A stretch of 64,000 nucleotides of DNA from Silvimonas iriomotensis (GTDB lineage: Bacteria; Pseudomonadota; Gammaproteobacteria; Burkholderiales; Chitinibacteraceae): the NCBI RefSeq assembly GCF_014645535.1, contig NZ_BMLX01000001.1, positions 365,169 through 429,168 of the forward strand, read 5' to 3'. The position numbers were made by a program, and so were the translations under genes. Under the pieces are notes generated by a model. It saw only the letters and a program-made list of their open reading frames with translations. It was not told where the DNA came from and ran no database searches. Shown here one piece after another: positions 53,317 through 62,912 of the stretch (positions within the stretch are counted from its first letter, which is position 1; every line of letters starts with the position of its first letter).

Positions 53317-53643
53317 TCAGATCAGTTCATAGGCAAAAAACAGGGCGATCAGTGCCAGGCCAATCAGGCCGGCCATGAAGCATTGATCGGCCCAGCGTTC
53401 CAGCCTGGCCCCGATGCGTGAGGTGTCAGCGCGGCGGATGGAACAATACGACAGCATGGCGCTGGCCAGGAACAGCAGCATGTCCAGCGAGGTGTATTCG
53501 TCCACCTGACTGGGCCCGATATGGCCTTCCGCCACTTTCACCAGCCCGATCAGCGTGGTACAGACCCCAATCATGGTGCACGCCGTGGGCAGGATATGCG
53601 GTGACAGTTGCCGTTTGGGGGCTGCTGGAATGTCGTGCGGCAT
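53317..53643 (-). CDS. Small inner-membrane protein, unknown function
   Basis: The 108-residue protein has three hydrophobic stretches: ILPTACTMIGVCTTLIGLV, LDMLLFLASAMLSYCS, and CFMAGLIGLALIALFFAYEL. It is likely an integral inner-membrane protein. The ATG at 53643 has a perfect AGGAGG 6 bases upstream, so it is translated. No family is recognised. It is downstream of sbcC on the other side of a short gap, reading the opposite way from the small helical protein gene. Confidence 0.75.
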   Translation of the reverse strand: MPHDIPAAPKRQLSPHILPTACTMIGVCTTLIGLVKVAEGHIGPSQVDEYTSLDMLLFLASAMLSYCSIRRADTSRIGARLERWADQCFMAGLIGLALIALFFAYELI

Positions 53644-53706
53644 GCCACGCCTCCTGGCGCAGAATGGCAATATGACGATTATAGATCCACGTTTTTCCCG
53701 GTGCGG

Positions 53707-56700
53707 CTAGCGCCGGTACAAGCCGGTTTCGATCCCCGAATAGCCAAAGCCGTGGCCTTTGCCAATGCGGATTTGCACCGGGATGCGTTCTTTGAGCGCA
53801 TCCACGTGGCTGATCACGCCGATCATCTTGCCGGTGGCGTTCAGGCTGTCGAGCGCATCCAGCGCCATGTCCAGCGTTTCGCCATCCAGCGTGCCAAAGC
53901 CTTCATCAAGAAATAACGAGTCGATTGAAGTCTTGTGGCTGACGAGGTCAGAGAGCGCCAGCGCCAGTGCCAGGCTGACCAGAAAGCTCTCGCCGCCAGA
54001 AAGCGTGCGCGTGTCACGCACGACATCGCCTTGCCAGCTATCGATGATGGCCATTTCCAGTTCGCCGCCCGTTTTGCGCACCAGCTGATACCGGCCATGC
54101 AGACGGGCCAGTTGGCGGTTGGCCAGATGGATCAGGTGATCCAGCGTCAGCCCTTGGGCAAAGCGGCGATATTTGGCGCCATCGGCCGAGCCGATCAAGC
54201 CGTTGAGATGCTGCCAGATGTCGTATTCGGCCTGTTGCGCGCTGATCTGCCCGAAGAGGGCTTGCTGGTTTTCCCGACGCTGGGCGTCACCTTGCAATTG
54301 CGCATGGATTTCGCCTTGCTGCTGGGCCAGCGCCTTGATCTGCGCCAGCACGTTTTGCCAATGGGTTTCCAGCTCCTCGGCGCTAAGCGTGGTTTGCGGC
54401 GCGGCGTTCAACTGGGCCAGATGACGCGCGGCGCTGGTATACAGTGCGGCCGCTTCGGTCAGTGTTTTGTCCAGCTGTTGCTTCAGTGCCTGCAGCCGCT
54501 GGTGGGTCGATTCATCCAGTACGGCGGTTTGCCAGGCGTTTTCATCTGCGAACGGGCTGGCCGACAGCGCCGCGTGCCAGTCTGCTGCGGCTTGCGCCTG
54601 AGCCGATGTTTGCGCGCTTTGCAGCGTGGTCAGCGTCTCGATCTGGCCGGCCAGGGCGTGGGCGCGCTGGCGAGCTTGATCCAGTTGTTGCGCGGCATGG
54701 GCAAGCTCCGCCTGCGGGTCTGCTACATCAGGCAAGGCGGCTGGCTGCGGGCTGTCACCCCAGCTTTGCTGCCATTGCGCGGCCTCGGCCTGCGCCTGTT
54801 GCAGCGTGTTGCGGGCGGCCAGTTGATCACGTTCCAGCGCTTGCAGGCGGTTGGCGGCGTCTTGCCATTGCGCTGCTTCGGCTTCACGCGCGGCCAGCCA
54901 GCCGGCGGTGTGCTCGATACCGGGCAAGTCATAACCCAGTGCGGCCAATTGTTGCCGGAAGGTGGTTTCAGTCTCGGCAAGGCGTGATTGCTGCGTTTTG
55001 ATCGCCGTGCCGGTTTCCTTGATCTGGGCCTGGCCGTTTTGTACGCGTTGCTGCAAAACGGCAATCTGCTGAGTCAGCGCCTGCAACGCCTGGTCATGAC
55101 TGGCCAGCGCATCGCGCTGCTTGCCCAGTTGTGCGTTCAACTGGTCCAGCTGGGTCAAGCGCTGACCAATCTGTGCCAGTTGCTGCGCCAGTCCGGCCTT
55201 GAGCGCGGGCAGGGCGTTGTGGTTGGCAGGTGGCGGGTTAAAGTGGCCGGCGCTGCGTTGCCAGTCGGTATCCAGCTGTGTGCTTTCAAGGGTAATGGCT
55301 TGCAGGCGTGCGCCGGCGTGCGTATTGCGTTCGGCCAGGGTGGCAAGGTCGGTAGACAGCTTGCGGCCCTGTTCTTCAACCTGTTCTTGTTCGGCCTGTT
55401 TGTCCGTCAAGGCCTGGCGCGTGGCAGAGACATCCAGCGCGTTGTAATGCGCCACAGCGGGGTGTTCAGTGGCGCCGCACAGCGGGCAGGCTTCGCCCGG
55501 TTGCAGTTGTGCACGCAGGGCGGTCAGGTCCTGGATGCGTTGTTCCTGTTCCAGCAGTTTTTGTTTGTCGGCAACCTGCTGTTTGACTTCAACAAAGCGC
55601 GCGCGCAGAACATCACGCTGTTGGGTCAACGCGCTGGTCTGTTCGTTCAGGCTGGCCTGGGTGTCGGATATCCGGGCCGATTCGGCATTCAGTCTGGCGC
55701 GCTGGGCCGCCAGTTGTTCCAGCCGCTCGGCCTGCGTGCGCAGGTTCTCCAGTTGTTGCCACTGTTGCCGCAACGCGGATTCGGGCTGCCCGGCAAGGCA
55801 ATCGGCCAGCGCGGTCTGGCTGTGTTGCAACTCAGCGGCCAGGCGGGTGTGCCCGGTCTGTGCGGTGCGCGACTCCTGGGTGCGTTGTTGCAGTTCTTGG
55901 TCCAGCCCCTGCAGGGTGCTGGTGAATCTTTGCAGCCGGTTTTCCTGGTCGGTGATTTCCTGGCGCAATTGCTGGCGGACAGCCAGTTGCGCCTGCCAGC
56001 CCGTCAGATGTGCCGCCAGTTGTGCATGCTGCGGATGCGCCGCCTGGCTGGCGCTCAGGGTGGCATGCTGTTGTTCGATCTGCGCCAGCGCATGCTGGCC
56101 GATGCGCACGAGTTGCCCGGCACGCTGGGTCGCCTGCCAGCGCCAGTCAGCTTGTTCAGCCAGCGCTTGTGTGTGCGCCGTCGTGGCGGTGTGCAGCGTC
56201 TGTGTTGTCTGGTTCAGGGTATGGCTGGCGCTGGTCAGTGCCAGATACATCGGGCGCAGCTTGAAAGCGGGTTCTGCGGCGGCCAGCCGCGCCAGGTCTG
56301 CCCGCGCGTCGTACAACGCGGTCTCGGCATCTTGCTGGGCCTGATGGGCGCTGGCTTGTTGCCGGGTGGCTTGCAACACCTGATCCAGCCATTGGCGCTG
56401 TTGCTGTATTTGTTCGCGTTGCTGGTTGCTGGCAACTTCCTCGGCCGCCAGCGCTGCGGCACGGGTGGTGAGTTCATCGCGATCGGCGTCGCTTAGCAGT
56501 GCCACACCTTCTGCACGGGCCTTGAGTTGCTCCAGTGCGATGCGGGTATCCCGCGTATGTTCAAATACGCGCTGCGAGATCAGGCCGTAGACTTCCGTGC
56601 CGGTCAGTTGCTCCAGCAGGGCCGCGCGCTCGTTGGCGTCGGCTTGCAAAAAGGCCGCAAAACCGCCCTGGGCCAGCAGCATGGATTTGGTAAAGCGGCC

Positions 56701-57129
56701 AAAATCGAGGCCGGTGATGCTTTCGGTCAGCTTGAGTTTGTCGTTGATGCGCGTGGCCAGAATATTGCCGTCGGCATCGGCCAGCTCCACGACTGGCGCT
56801 TGCAGCGCGCCATCCGGTTTATCGCGGGAGCGGCGCTGACTCCAGAACGCGCGGTAGCGTTTGCCTTTGACTTCAAATTCCACTTCAGCCAGGCAATCTG
56901 CCGTATGCCGGGTCATGACCTCATTGGTTTTGGCCGAGATCACGTCCATGCGCGGCGTCTGGTGGTACAGCGCCAGACACAACGCGTCCAGCAGCGTGGT
57001 CTTGCCGGCGCCAGTGGGCCCGGTAATGGCAAACAGGCCGTTGTGGTTGAAGGGCTCTGTGGTGAAGTCGATCTTGAACTCACCCTTGAGCGAGTTCAGG
57101 TTTTTAAGCCGCAGCGTGAGGATCTTCAT
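53707..57129 (-). CDS. sbcC: Exonuclease SbcC subunit (SMC-like ATPase)
   Basis: This 1,140-residue DNA-repair ATPase works with SbcD as a hairpin and double-strand nuclease. The N-terminus has Walker A GPTGAGKTTLLDAL. Long Gln/Ala-rich coiled coils flank a zinc hook (GEACPLCGATEHPAV, CxxC) near residue ~548. The C-terminus has the ABC signature LSGGESFLVSLALALALSDL and Walker B SLFLDEGFGTLD. The coiled coils are unusually Gln-rich. Its start overlaps the sbcD stop by 4 bases. Confidence 0.96.
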   Translation of the reverse strand: MKILTLRLKNLNSLKGEFKIDFTTEPFNHNGLFAITGPTGAGKTTLLDALCLALYHQTPRMDVISAKTNEVMTRHTADCLAEVEFEVKGKRYRAFWSQRRSRDKPDGALQAPVVELADADGNILATRINDKLKLTESITGLDFGRFTKSMLLAQGGFAAFLQADANERAALLEQLTGTEVYGLISQRVFEHTRDTRIALEQLKARAEGVALLSDADRDELTTRAAALAAEEVASNQQREQIQQQRQWLDQVLQATRQQASAHQAQQDAETALYDARADLARLAAAEPAFKLRPMYLALTSASHTLNQTTQTLHTATTAHTQALAEQADWRWQATQRAGQLVRIGQHALAQIEQQHATLSASQAAHPQHAQLAAHLTGWQAQLAVRQQLRQEITDQENRLQRFTSTLQGLDQELQQRTQESRTAQTGHTRLAAELQHSQTALADCLAGQPESALRQQWQQLENLRTQAERLEQLAAQRARLNAESARISDTQASLNEQTSALTQQRDVLRARFVEVKQQVADKQKLLEQEQRIQDLTALRAQLQPGEACPLCGATEHPAVAHYNALDVSATRQALTDKQAEQEQVEEQGRKLSTDLATLAERNTHAGARLQAITLESTQLDTDWQRSAGHFNPPPANHNALPALKAGLAQQLAQIGQRLTQLDQLNAQLGKQRDALASHDQALQALTQQIAVLQQRVQNGQAQIKETGTAIKTQQSRLAETETTFRQQLAALGYDLPGIEHTAGWLAAREAEAAQWQDAANRLQALERDQLAARNTLQQAQAEAAQWQQSWGDSPQPAALPDVADPQAELAHAAQQLDQARQRAHALAGQIETLTTLQSAQTSAQAQAAADWHAALSASPFADENAWQTAVLDESTHQRLQALKQQLDKTLTEAAALYTSAARHLAQLNAAPQTTLSAEELETHWQNVLAQIKALAQQQGEIHAQLQGDAQRRENQQALFGQISAQQAEYDIWQHLNGLIGSADGAKYRRFAQGLTLDHLIHLANRQLARLHGRYQLVRKTGGELEMAIIDSWQGDVVRDTRTLSGGESFLVSLALALALSDLVSHKTSIDSLFLDEGFGTLDGETLDMALDALDSLNATGKMIGVISHVDALKERIPVQIRIGKGHGFGYSGIETGLYRR

Positions 57130-58343
57130 GCATCCGGCTCCATCAGTTCGGCCAGAACCTGCCGGTAACGCGCTTTCAGTTGTTGCGCCAGCGGCTCTTC
57201 CAGGGTTTCCGGGGCGATGCGTTGGGCAAAGACGTCATCCGGGCTGAGTTCATCCAGCGTTTCTTTGGCACTGGTTTGCAGGCTGGCCGCGTTCTGGCCG
57301 CGCTCGCGCCGCAAGCGCAAGACTTCCACCGGCAGGCCGGTGCAGATTTCTTCAACCCGCGCTTGCAGGTCGCTCAGGTAGTCCTCAGCGGTGATTACGA
57401 CTTCCAGCCAGACCGGGGTCTGGGTGCTGCCTGCGACGGCGGCTTTGGCAATTGCGCCGGGCAAGTCTGCCAGCGTGCCGCGAACGCTGGCCAGCGGCTG
57501 GAAACAGGGGATGGCCAGCGGTGTGATCTGGCGCAGGCCGGTTTCATCCAGCTCAACCAGTAGCATTTGTTTGGCTTGATTGGCCTCGTCAAAACTCAGC
57601 GAAATGGGCGAGCCGCAATAGCGGATATGCGCCTGGCCGCAGTCTTGCGGGCGGTGAATGTGGCCCAGCGCAATGTAATCGGCGGGCGGGAAGGCATCGG
57701 CCGGGTAGGCTTTCAGGCTGCCGACATAGATTTCCCGCACTGACTCGGACGCGCTGGCGCCAATCACCGCCAGGTGGCCTGTCGCCACAATGGGTAAAGC
57801 GCTGCCCAGTTCGGCGCGCTTGTGTACGGCGTGCTGGTAGGTCTGGCGGTATAGCAGGGCAATGGCTTCTTGCAGATTCTGTTGTTTCTCGTCGGCGCTC
57901 TGGCCGGCCTGGCTTTGCAGTACTTCACGCGGGCGGATGTAGGGGATGGCGCAGATGAGCGCGCCGGGCTGCCCATTGCGCTGGCGCAGCACCAGAACCT
58001 GGTCATCCGGATTGTCGGCCACGCCTGGAATGACCGTCGTACCCAGCCTGGCCAGCAAGGTTTTGCTTTCTGCCAGCGTGGCGACGGAATCATGGTTGCC
58101 CGCCAGGATGACCAGATGCGCACCCAGATCATGCAGCCGCACGATCAGGCTGCTGTATAACTCCCGCGCGTAACTGGGCGGCGCGCCGGTGTCGAAGATA
58201 TCGCCCGCAATCAGCACGGCATCAATCTGGTGTTCGGTCACCTGGGCCAGCAACCAGTCGATCAAGGCCTGGTGTTCGGTCTGGCGGGTCTTGCCCATGA
58301 AATGCTGGCCAAGATGCCAGTCTGAGGTGTGCAGTATCCGCAT
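57126..58343 (-). CDS. sbcD: Exonuclease SbcD subunit (Mre11-like nuclease)
   Basis: This 405-residue Mre11-family nuclease partners SbcC. Metallophosphoesterase motifs are in order: HTSDWHLGQHF, IAGDIFDTGAP, LAGNHDS, and GHLAVIGA with the later ALGHIHRPQDCG. The C-terminal capping domain follows. It is the first gene of the sbcDC operon on the minus strand. Confidence 0.96.
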   Translation of the reverse strand: MRILHTSDWHLGQHFMGKTRQTEHQALIDWLLAQVTEHQIDAVLIAGDIFDTGAPPSYARELYSSLIVRLHDLGAHLVILAGNHDSVATLAESKTLLARLGTTVIPGVADNPDDQVLVLRQRNGQPGALICAIPYIRPREVLQSQAGQSADEKQQNLQEAIALLYRQTYQHAVHKRAELGSALPIVATGHLAVIGASASESVREIYVGSLKAYPADAFPPADYIALGHIHRPQDCGQAHIRYCGSPISLSFDEANQAKQMLLVELDETGLRQITPLAIPCFQPLASVRGTLADLPGAIAKAAVAGSTQTPVWLEVVITAEDYLSDLQARVEEICTGLPVEVLRLRRERGQNAASLQTSAKETLDELSPDDVFAQRIAPETLEEPLAQQLKARYRQVLAELMEPDA

Positions 58344-58417
58344 GCGCGGTGAGTGCCTTGTCTGGGGCGGGAATACCAGGGATTTTACGTGGGTTGGCAG
58401 GGGATGGGGAGCGCGAT

Positions 58418-58457
58418 AAAAAAGGGTGGATGATCTGCTTCATCCACCCTGCGGTTT
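58418..58457 (-). terminator. Rho-independent terminator of the downstream lipoprotein gene
   Basis: On the minus strand AGGGTGGATGaagcagatCATCCACCCTTTTTT is a strong hairpin with a T run, directly after the stop at 58458. Confidence 0.88.
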
Positions 58458-58889
58458 TCAGCGGTACTTGATGGCAACACCAATCAGCTTGCGCCCGGTA
58501 ATGGTATCGACACTGCGCCCCCACCATGGGCCGGACACCCACACGCCGGTGGGTTCAATGCGGTCCAGCACGACCACCACGGCATCAGCGCCCAGTTTAG
58601 CGCCTTCGTCGCGCACTTTGGCTTCGATGTCCTGCACAGGTGGCGCGGGGTCGGTCGAGGCTTCGATATTGATCTCGCCCAGACGATCAAACGGTCTTGT
58701 GGGCTCTGCCCGCAGAATCTGCACGCTGGCGGGGTCGGTGGCGGGCGGGCGCGGGGCGCCGACGTATTGGGTGCTGTTGGCGCTGACCGAAGCGCAACCG
58801 GCCATGATGGCAAGGCAGGCGGCGCCAGCCAGCAGGCGCAGTACGGCAGGGGTGGGAGGATGACTGAAGCGACGCGTAATCGGGATCAT
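58458..58889 (-). CDS. Envelope lipoprotein, unknown family
   Basis: This ~143-residue protein has a leader ending in the lipobox MAGC (after AGAACLAIMAGCAS). The mature part contains FDRLGEINIEASTDPAPPV, VRDEGAKLGADAVVVVLDRI and a C-terminal GRKLIGVAIKYR. The alpha/beta pattern with GADAVV recalls small periplasmic lipoproteins such as RcsF-like or YbjQ-like folds, but I cannot assign it. ATG at 58889 has AGGA upstream. Confidence 0.72.
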   Translation of the reverse strand: MIPITRRFSHPPTPAVLRLLAGAACLAIMAGCASVSANSTQYVGAPRPPATDPASVQILRAEPTRPFDRLGEINIEASTDPAPPVQDIEAKVRDEGAKLGADAVVVVLDRIEPTGVWVSGPWWGRSVDTITGRKLIGVAIKYR

Positions 58890-59209
58890 GGCCCGTGTCC
58901 TTTTGTGGCGATGGCAAGACTGGCCCGGCCGGGTAGGCAGACCAGCAGATTTGCGCAGCAGACGGCTGTTTTTTTGACTGCCCATCCAGCCTGGCAGACG
59001 AGATCAGGCTTTACCAGACGGTGTCGGTGCAACGCGCCGGCCTGCCGTTTTATTCCACTTGCGCGGGGCGTATGACGAATATGACACGCTCATTACCTGC
59101 AAATCGGTGCGATACAGACGGCTGAGGCAAAATCGAGCAGTTTTTTGCCGCACGGCACCGCACCCGGTGTTGCTGCAAGTCCCGACCCTTATCCAGAGTC
59201 CGTCCACTT

Positions 59210-61090
59210 ATGAAGATGACCGTTCTTGCCGCCACGCTGGCTGTGGCGTTGCTTTCCCCTGTTTTTGCTACCGCTGCCACCACCACAACCCAAACTGCCG
59301 CCGCCACTGCCAACCCGCCCGCAGTCTGGGACTTGACCCCGCTGTACCCGACCACCGCCGCGTGGGATGCCGAACGCCTGGCCATTGTTGCTGACCTGCC
59401 CGCACTGAAAGCCCGTCAGGGCACGCTGGGCAAAGATCCGCAAAGCCTGGCTGCCGCGCTGGGGCAGATGTTTGATCTGCGCCGCCGTATGTGGCGCATG
59501 GAGGTCTACGCCAGCCTGCAAGCCGATGCCAACACCCTGGATGATGCCGCCCAGTCGCGCGCGCAACAGGCGTATTCGGTTGATGCGCAGCTGGATGAAG
59601 CGGCTTCTTTCATCAACCCGGAGATCTCCGCCATTGGCGCGGACAAGATCGACGCCTGGCTCAAACAAGAACCGGCGCTGGGCCAGTTCTCGTATTTCAT
59701 CCAGAACGCCTTGCGCCTGACCCCGCATACGCTGGACGCCAGATCTGAAGCCTTGCTGGCCGCAGCCCAGCGCCCGCTGGACGGCACGCGCCAGGTGTTT
59801 GACCTGCTGACCAACGCGGACCTGCCATTCCCCAAAATTACCGTACGCGGCAAGACCTACACGCTTGATCAAGGCACCTACACCTTGCTGCGCGCGGACA
59901 TTGATCCGAAAGTGCGCCAGCAAGTGTTCAAGGCCTTCTGGAGCGTGTTCAAGGCCTACGAGCGTACGCTGGGTGCCAGCTACGCCGGCCATATCCGCGG
60001 TGAAATCTTCAAGGCCAATGCACGGCATTACGCCAGCGTGCTGGACATGAAACTGGCCAACGAAAACACGCCGGATGCCGTCTACAAAACGCTGATTGCC
60101 GAAACCAACGCCGGCCTGCCGACGCTGCACCGTTACCTCAAGCTGCGCACACGCCTGCTGGGTCTGAAGCAAGCTGGTTACCCGGATGTGTACGTGCCGC
60201 TGACCACCAAGTCGCCGCGCTATACGCTGGCGCAAGCCGAAGCGACCACGCTCAAAGCCGTGGCGCCGCTGGGTCAGGACTACGTCAACACGCTGGCGTC
60301 CTCGTTTGGCAAAAGCTGGATGCATGCGCAGCCCCAGCGCGGCAAACAGTCTGGCGCCTATATGAATGGCGCTGCATATGACGTGCATCCGTTTGTGCTG
60401 ATGACCTTCAACGGCGACTACGAAAGCATGTCCACCGTCGCCCACGAATGGGGCCACGCCATGCACACCGTGCTGGCCAACGGCGCCCAACCGTTCCCGA
60501 CGGCGGATTACTCCATTTTCGTGGCAGAAATCCCTTCGACCACCAACGAGATGCTGCTGGCCGATTACGTCGCCGACCACGCCAGTACCAAGGCCGAGAA
60601 GGTGTTTGCGCTGAACCAGGAACTGGAACTCTTGCGCGCTACCTTCTTCCGCCAGGCCATGTTTGCCGAGTTCGAATACAAGGCGCATGAGGCGCTGGAG
60701 CAAGACAAGGCGCTGTCGGGTTCTGACTTCAGCAAGATTTATCTGGACTTGTTGAAGCGCTACCAGGGCGATGCCGAAGGCGTGATGCACATTGATGATC
60801 TGTATGGGTCTGAGTGGGAGTTTGTCTCGCACTTCTATAACGATTTCTATGTGTACCAGTACGCGACTTCGATCAGCGCGGCGGCGTATTTTGCCGAGGG
60901 GATCGAGAAGGGTGACCTGGCCTTGCGGGATCGTTACTTCACCATGCTCAAGTCGGGTGGTTCGGCTGATCCGTATCAGATCGTGAAGCGGGCGGGGGTT
61001 GATCTGGCATCGCCGGAGCCGTATCGGGCGGTGATTCGCCGGATGAACAAGGCGATGGATGAGATTGAGGCGCTGACTGCGCAGAAGTGA
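59210..61090 (+). CDS. pepF: Exported M3-family oligoendopeptidase (PepF-like)
   Basis: This zinc peptidase of 626 residues has a cleavable signal (MKMTVLAATLAVALLSPVFA), which is unusual because most PepF proteins are cytosolic; it likely acts in the periplasm. The zinc-binding motif HEWGHAMH is intact, with EIPSTTNEMLLADYV providing the third ligand Glu. The N-terminal PepF domain begins VWDLTPLYPTTAAWDAE. It would degrade short peptides. The gene is followed by a hairpin terminator. Confidence 0.93.
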   Translation: MKMTVLAATLAVALLSPVFATAATTTTQTAAATANPPAVWDLTPLYPTTAAWDAERLAIVADLPALKARQGTLGKDPQSLAAALGQMFDLRRRMWRMEVYASLQADANTLDDAAQSRAQQAYSVDAQLDEAASFINPEISAIGADKIDAWLKQEPALGQFSYFIQNALRLTPHTLDARSEALLAAAQRPLDGTRQVFDLLTNADLPFPKITVRGKTYTLDQGTYTLLRADIDPKVRQQVFKAFWSVFKAYERTLGASYAGHIRGEIFKANARHYASVLDMKLANENTPDAVYKTLIAETNAGLPTLHRYLKLRTRLLGLKQAGYPDVYVPLTTKSPRYTLAQAEATTLKAVAPLGQDYVNTLASSFGKSWMHAQPQRGKQSGAYMNGAAYDVHPFVLMTFNGDYESMSTVAHEWGHAMHTVLANGAQPFPTADYSIFVAEIPSTTNEMLLADYVADHASTKAEKVFALNQELELLRATFFRQAMFAEFEYKAHEALEQDKALSGSDFSKIYLDLLKRYQGDAEGVMHIDDLYGSEWEFVSHFYNDFYVYQYATSISAAAYFAEGIEKGDLALRDRYFTMLKSGGSADPYQIVKRAGVDLASPEPYRAVIRRMNKAMDEIEALTAQK

Positions 61091-61124
61091 TGTTGTGTTG
61101 CCGGTGGGCAATGGGTTGGGAAAG

Positions 61125-61155
61125 AGCGGGCGTCTTTGAGATGCCCGTTTTTTTT
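61125..61155 (+). terminator. Terminator of the M3 oligoendopeptidase gene
   Basis: CGGGCGTC-tttga-GATGCCCG followed by nine T residues. Confidence 0.8.
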
Positions 61156-61249
61156 GGTGTTGGTGTTGGTGCTGATGCGGGTGCGGGTGATGGTGCGGGA
61201 GATAGGGCTTCGGGCGGGGAAGTATCGTTGATGTTTCCATCGGCGCGTC

Positions 61250-61418
61250 ATTCCGGCGCAGGCCGGAATCCAGCTGGAGTCATGGCAGGGATGTATTGTT
61301 CGCTTCGCCATTGCATCGTCATTCCTGCGTAGGCAGGAGTCCAGTTGGAGTCATGGCAGGGAGGTATTGTTCGCTTCGCCACTGCATCGTCATTCCTGCG
61401 CAGGCAGGAATCCAGTTG
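61250..61418. repeat. Tandem 71-bp repeats with dRS3-like ATTCC...GGAAT palindromes
   Basis: The 20-bp palindromes start at 61250, 61321 and 61392, giving two full 71-bp units and a third partial one. The palindromes (such as ATTCCTGCGCAGGCAGGAAT) resemble the dRS3 elements of Neisseria. The spacers between them are nearly identical. Confidence 0.8.
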
Positions 61419-61700
61419 GCCGCCGTAGGTGGCCTTTGCGGGCGAGAACCCGTTTTGTTAGCGCCTGCGGCGCGGTGGTTTTGATACCGGGGGTGCCCGG
61501 AGCACGTTACTTTTCTTTGCTTCGCCAAAGAAAAGTACCCAAAAGAAAGGCGACCCCTGCGACTGCGCTCGCTTCGCGAGTTCCCTGTGCTTCTCGCAAG
61601 GCGCGGCTGGCTGCGGGAACTCGCTTCGCTCAGACACCCCTCCGCCGAAACCCCGCGCCTTGCTGCGATGCTCGGCGCAGTCAAGGGGGAGGTAGGTCAA
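61419..61700. repeat. Large intergenic repeat with nested inverted repeats
   Basis: A perfect 12-bp stem TACTTTTCTTTG (61508-61519)/CAAAGAAAAGTA (61526-61537) is followed by a second, GC-rich inverted pair (GCGAGTTCCC/GGGAACTCGC). No credible protein is encoded. The sequence resembles dispersed intergenic repeats of beta- and gammaproteobacteria. Confidence 0.65.
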
Positions 61701-61703
61701 AAG

Positions 61704-61734
61704 CAACCTCAACCCCAACCCCAACCCCAACCCC
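61704..61734 (+). repeat. Hexanucleotide CAACCC repeat
   Basis: Four to five copies of CAACCC in tandem, intergenic. Confidence 0.85.
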
Positions 61735-61842
61735 GAAAATCAACGGCAACGACAAAATCTACACGACGGGTACCCCAATGACTCGTCATTCCCGACCTCG
61801 GCGGCCCCCTTGGTGGGCAAGGATGTAAACGCCAACCGTAGG

Positions 61843-61872
61843 GTGGATTCGGCGCGGAGCGACAATCCACCA
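61843..61872. repeat. GGTGGATT...AATCCACC inverted repeat
   Basis: A short inverted repeat (GGTGGATTcgg.../...caATCCACC), with a further GGTGGATT copy just after, in the non-coding region before the mutarotase-fold gene. Confidence 0.6.
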
Positions 61873-61919
61873 TGGCAGCGGTGGATTGCTTCGCGAATTC
61901 CCCCGCCTCAGCTAACCCT

Positions 61920-62912
61920 TCACAGTCCTGATGCTTTCAACGTGTAGCGAATAATGGCCGGTTGCCCAGGGTGGATCAGCAGCCCGGCGCGGTCGGCCAG
62001 TGGGTGGTCGGCGGGTGGGGTGAGGACGCGGGCGAGGTCGAAGAAGCTGTTAAGGGGTTCGACGCCGAGGGCGTAGTGGCGGCCGGACCAGGGGGCAAAG
62101 GCGCGGCCGCCGTTGCTGACCCAGATCAGCGCGTCGGGGAGTTGGCTGGTGTCCCAGTCCAGTTCCACCTGGGCGCGCCAGCCGGGGTAGCGTAGTACGA
62201 AGGGTGGTTTGCAGTTGCGCAGTTGCAAGAGTTCTTCGGTGGCAAAGGGCAACGGCAAGCGGGTGATGTCCAGCGTGCCGGTGGTGGCGGGCAGGGCGTT
62301 GATGCTGCTGGCGCTGTGATCCGGCAACAGGCGCGAGACGCCGGTTTCGGTGGGTTCCGGGTAGGTGTGCACGCTCTCGACCGGGCAGGCGATGACTTCC
62401 ACGCCGCTTTGCGGCACGGCAAAGGTGGGGTGCAGGGCCACGGGCAGGCGGATGGGTTGGCGCACGTGGATGGTGAGCGTCACCGTCAGGGCCGGGCTGT
62501 CGGGGTCGGGGCGGATTTCGCGCTCCAGCCGGGCGACGGGGTCTCCGGCGGGGTAGTTGATGGCGACGGTCAGGGCGTCAGATGTTTGCTGCACCAGTTG
62601 CCATTCATGATTGGCACCGTAGCCGTGATCATGCGGGTTGGCGTCGTCTGCTTTGGGCCAGGCCGGGTCGGTGTGTCTGGGCGCGTGCGCCATGCCGAAC
62701 GGCACACAGGGCCACTCGCCACGCAACTGGCGCAGCACGCCGGGCCATTGGGGGTCTGGTGTGTCGCCCCATGGGGCGATCTGAAGGGGTTGAATGCGCT
62801 GGCCGTTATCCAGTTCAAAGCTCACCGGGGCCAGCATGCCGCCCAGCGCCTGGATCGTGGCTTCACCCCAGGCCCAGTCGATGGTCCAGCCAGGGTTGTT
62901 CAGATTGCCCAT
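61920..62912 (-). CDS. Galactose-mutarotase-fold protein (aldose 1-epimerase-like)
   Basis: The 330-residue protein is of the beta-supersandwich class, with sugar-site-like features: PVALHPTFAVPQSGVEV, TEELLQLRNC, FVLRYPGWRAQVELDWDT, and AFAPWSGRHYALGVEPLNSF. The last resembles the catalytic Glu segment of aldose epimerases (GVEP). The sugar substrate is unknown. It starts inside the DUF4380-like gene (13-base overlap), so the two are coupled and probably handle the same carbohydrate. Confidence 0.8.
   Translation of the reverse strand: MGNLNNPGWTIDWAWGEATIQALGGMLAPVSFELDNGQRIQPLQIAPWGDTPDPQWPGVLRQLRGEWPCVPFGMAHAPRHTDPAWPKADDANPHDHGYGANHEWQLVQQTSDALTVAINYPAGDPVARLEREIRPDPDSPALTVTLTIHVRQPIRLPVALHPTFAVPQSGVEVIACPVESVHTYPEPTETGVSRLLPDHSASSINALPATTGTLDITRLPLPFATEELLQLRNCKPPFVLRYPGWRAQVELDWDTSQLPDALIWVSNGGRAFAPWSGRHYALGVEPLNSFFDLARVLTPPADHPLADRAGLLIHPGQPAIIRYTLKASGL

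Noticed and set aside
59189-61240. Minus-strand open frame of 683 codons opposite the M3 oligoendopeptidase gene
   Set aside because: Low-complexity His-rich translation; the plus strand encodes the intact HEWGH peptidase.
61250-61418. Evenly spaced repeats as a CRISPR array
   Set aside because: The units are 71-bp tandem copies with nearly identical spacers between palindromes, and no cas gene is present.
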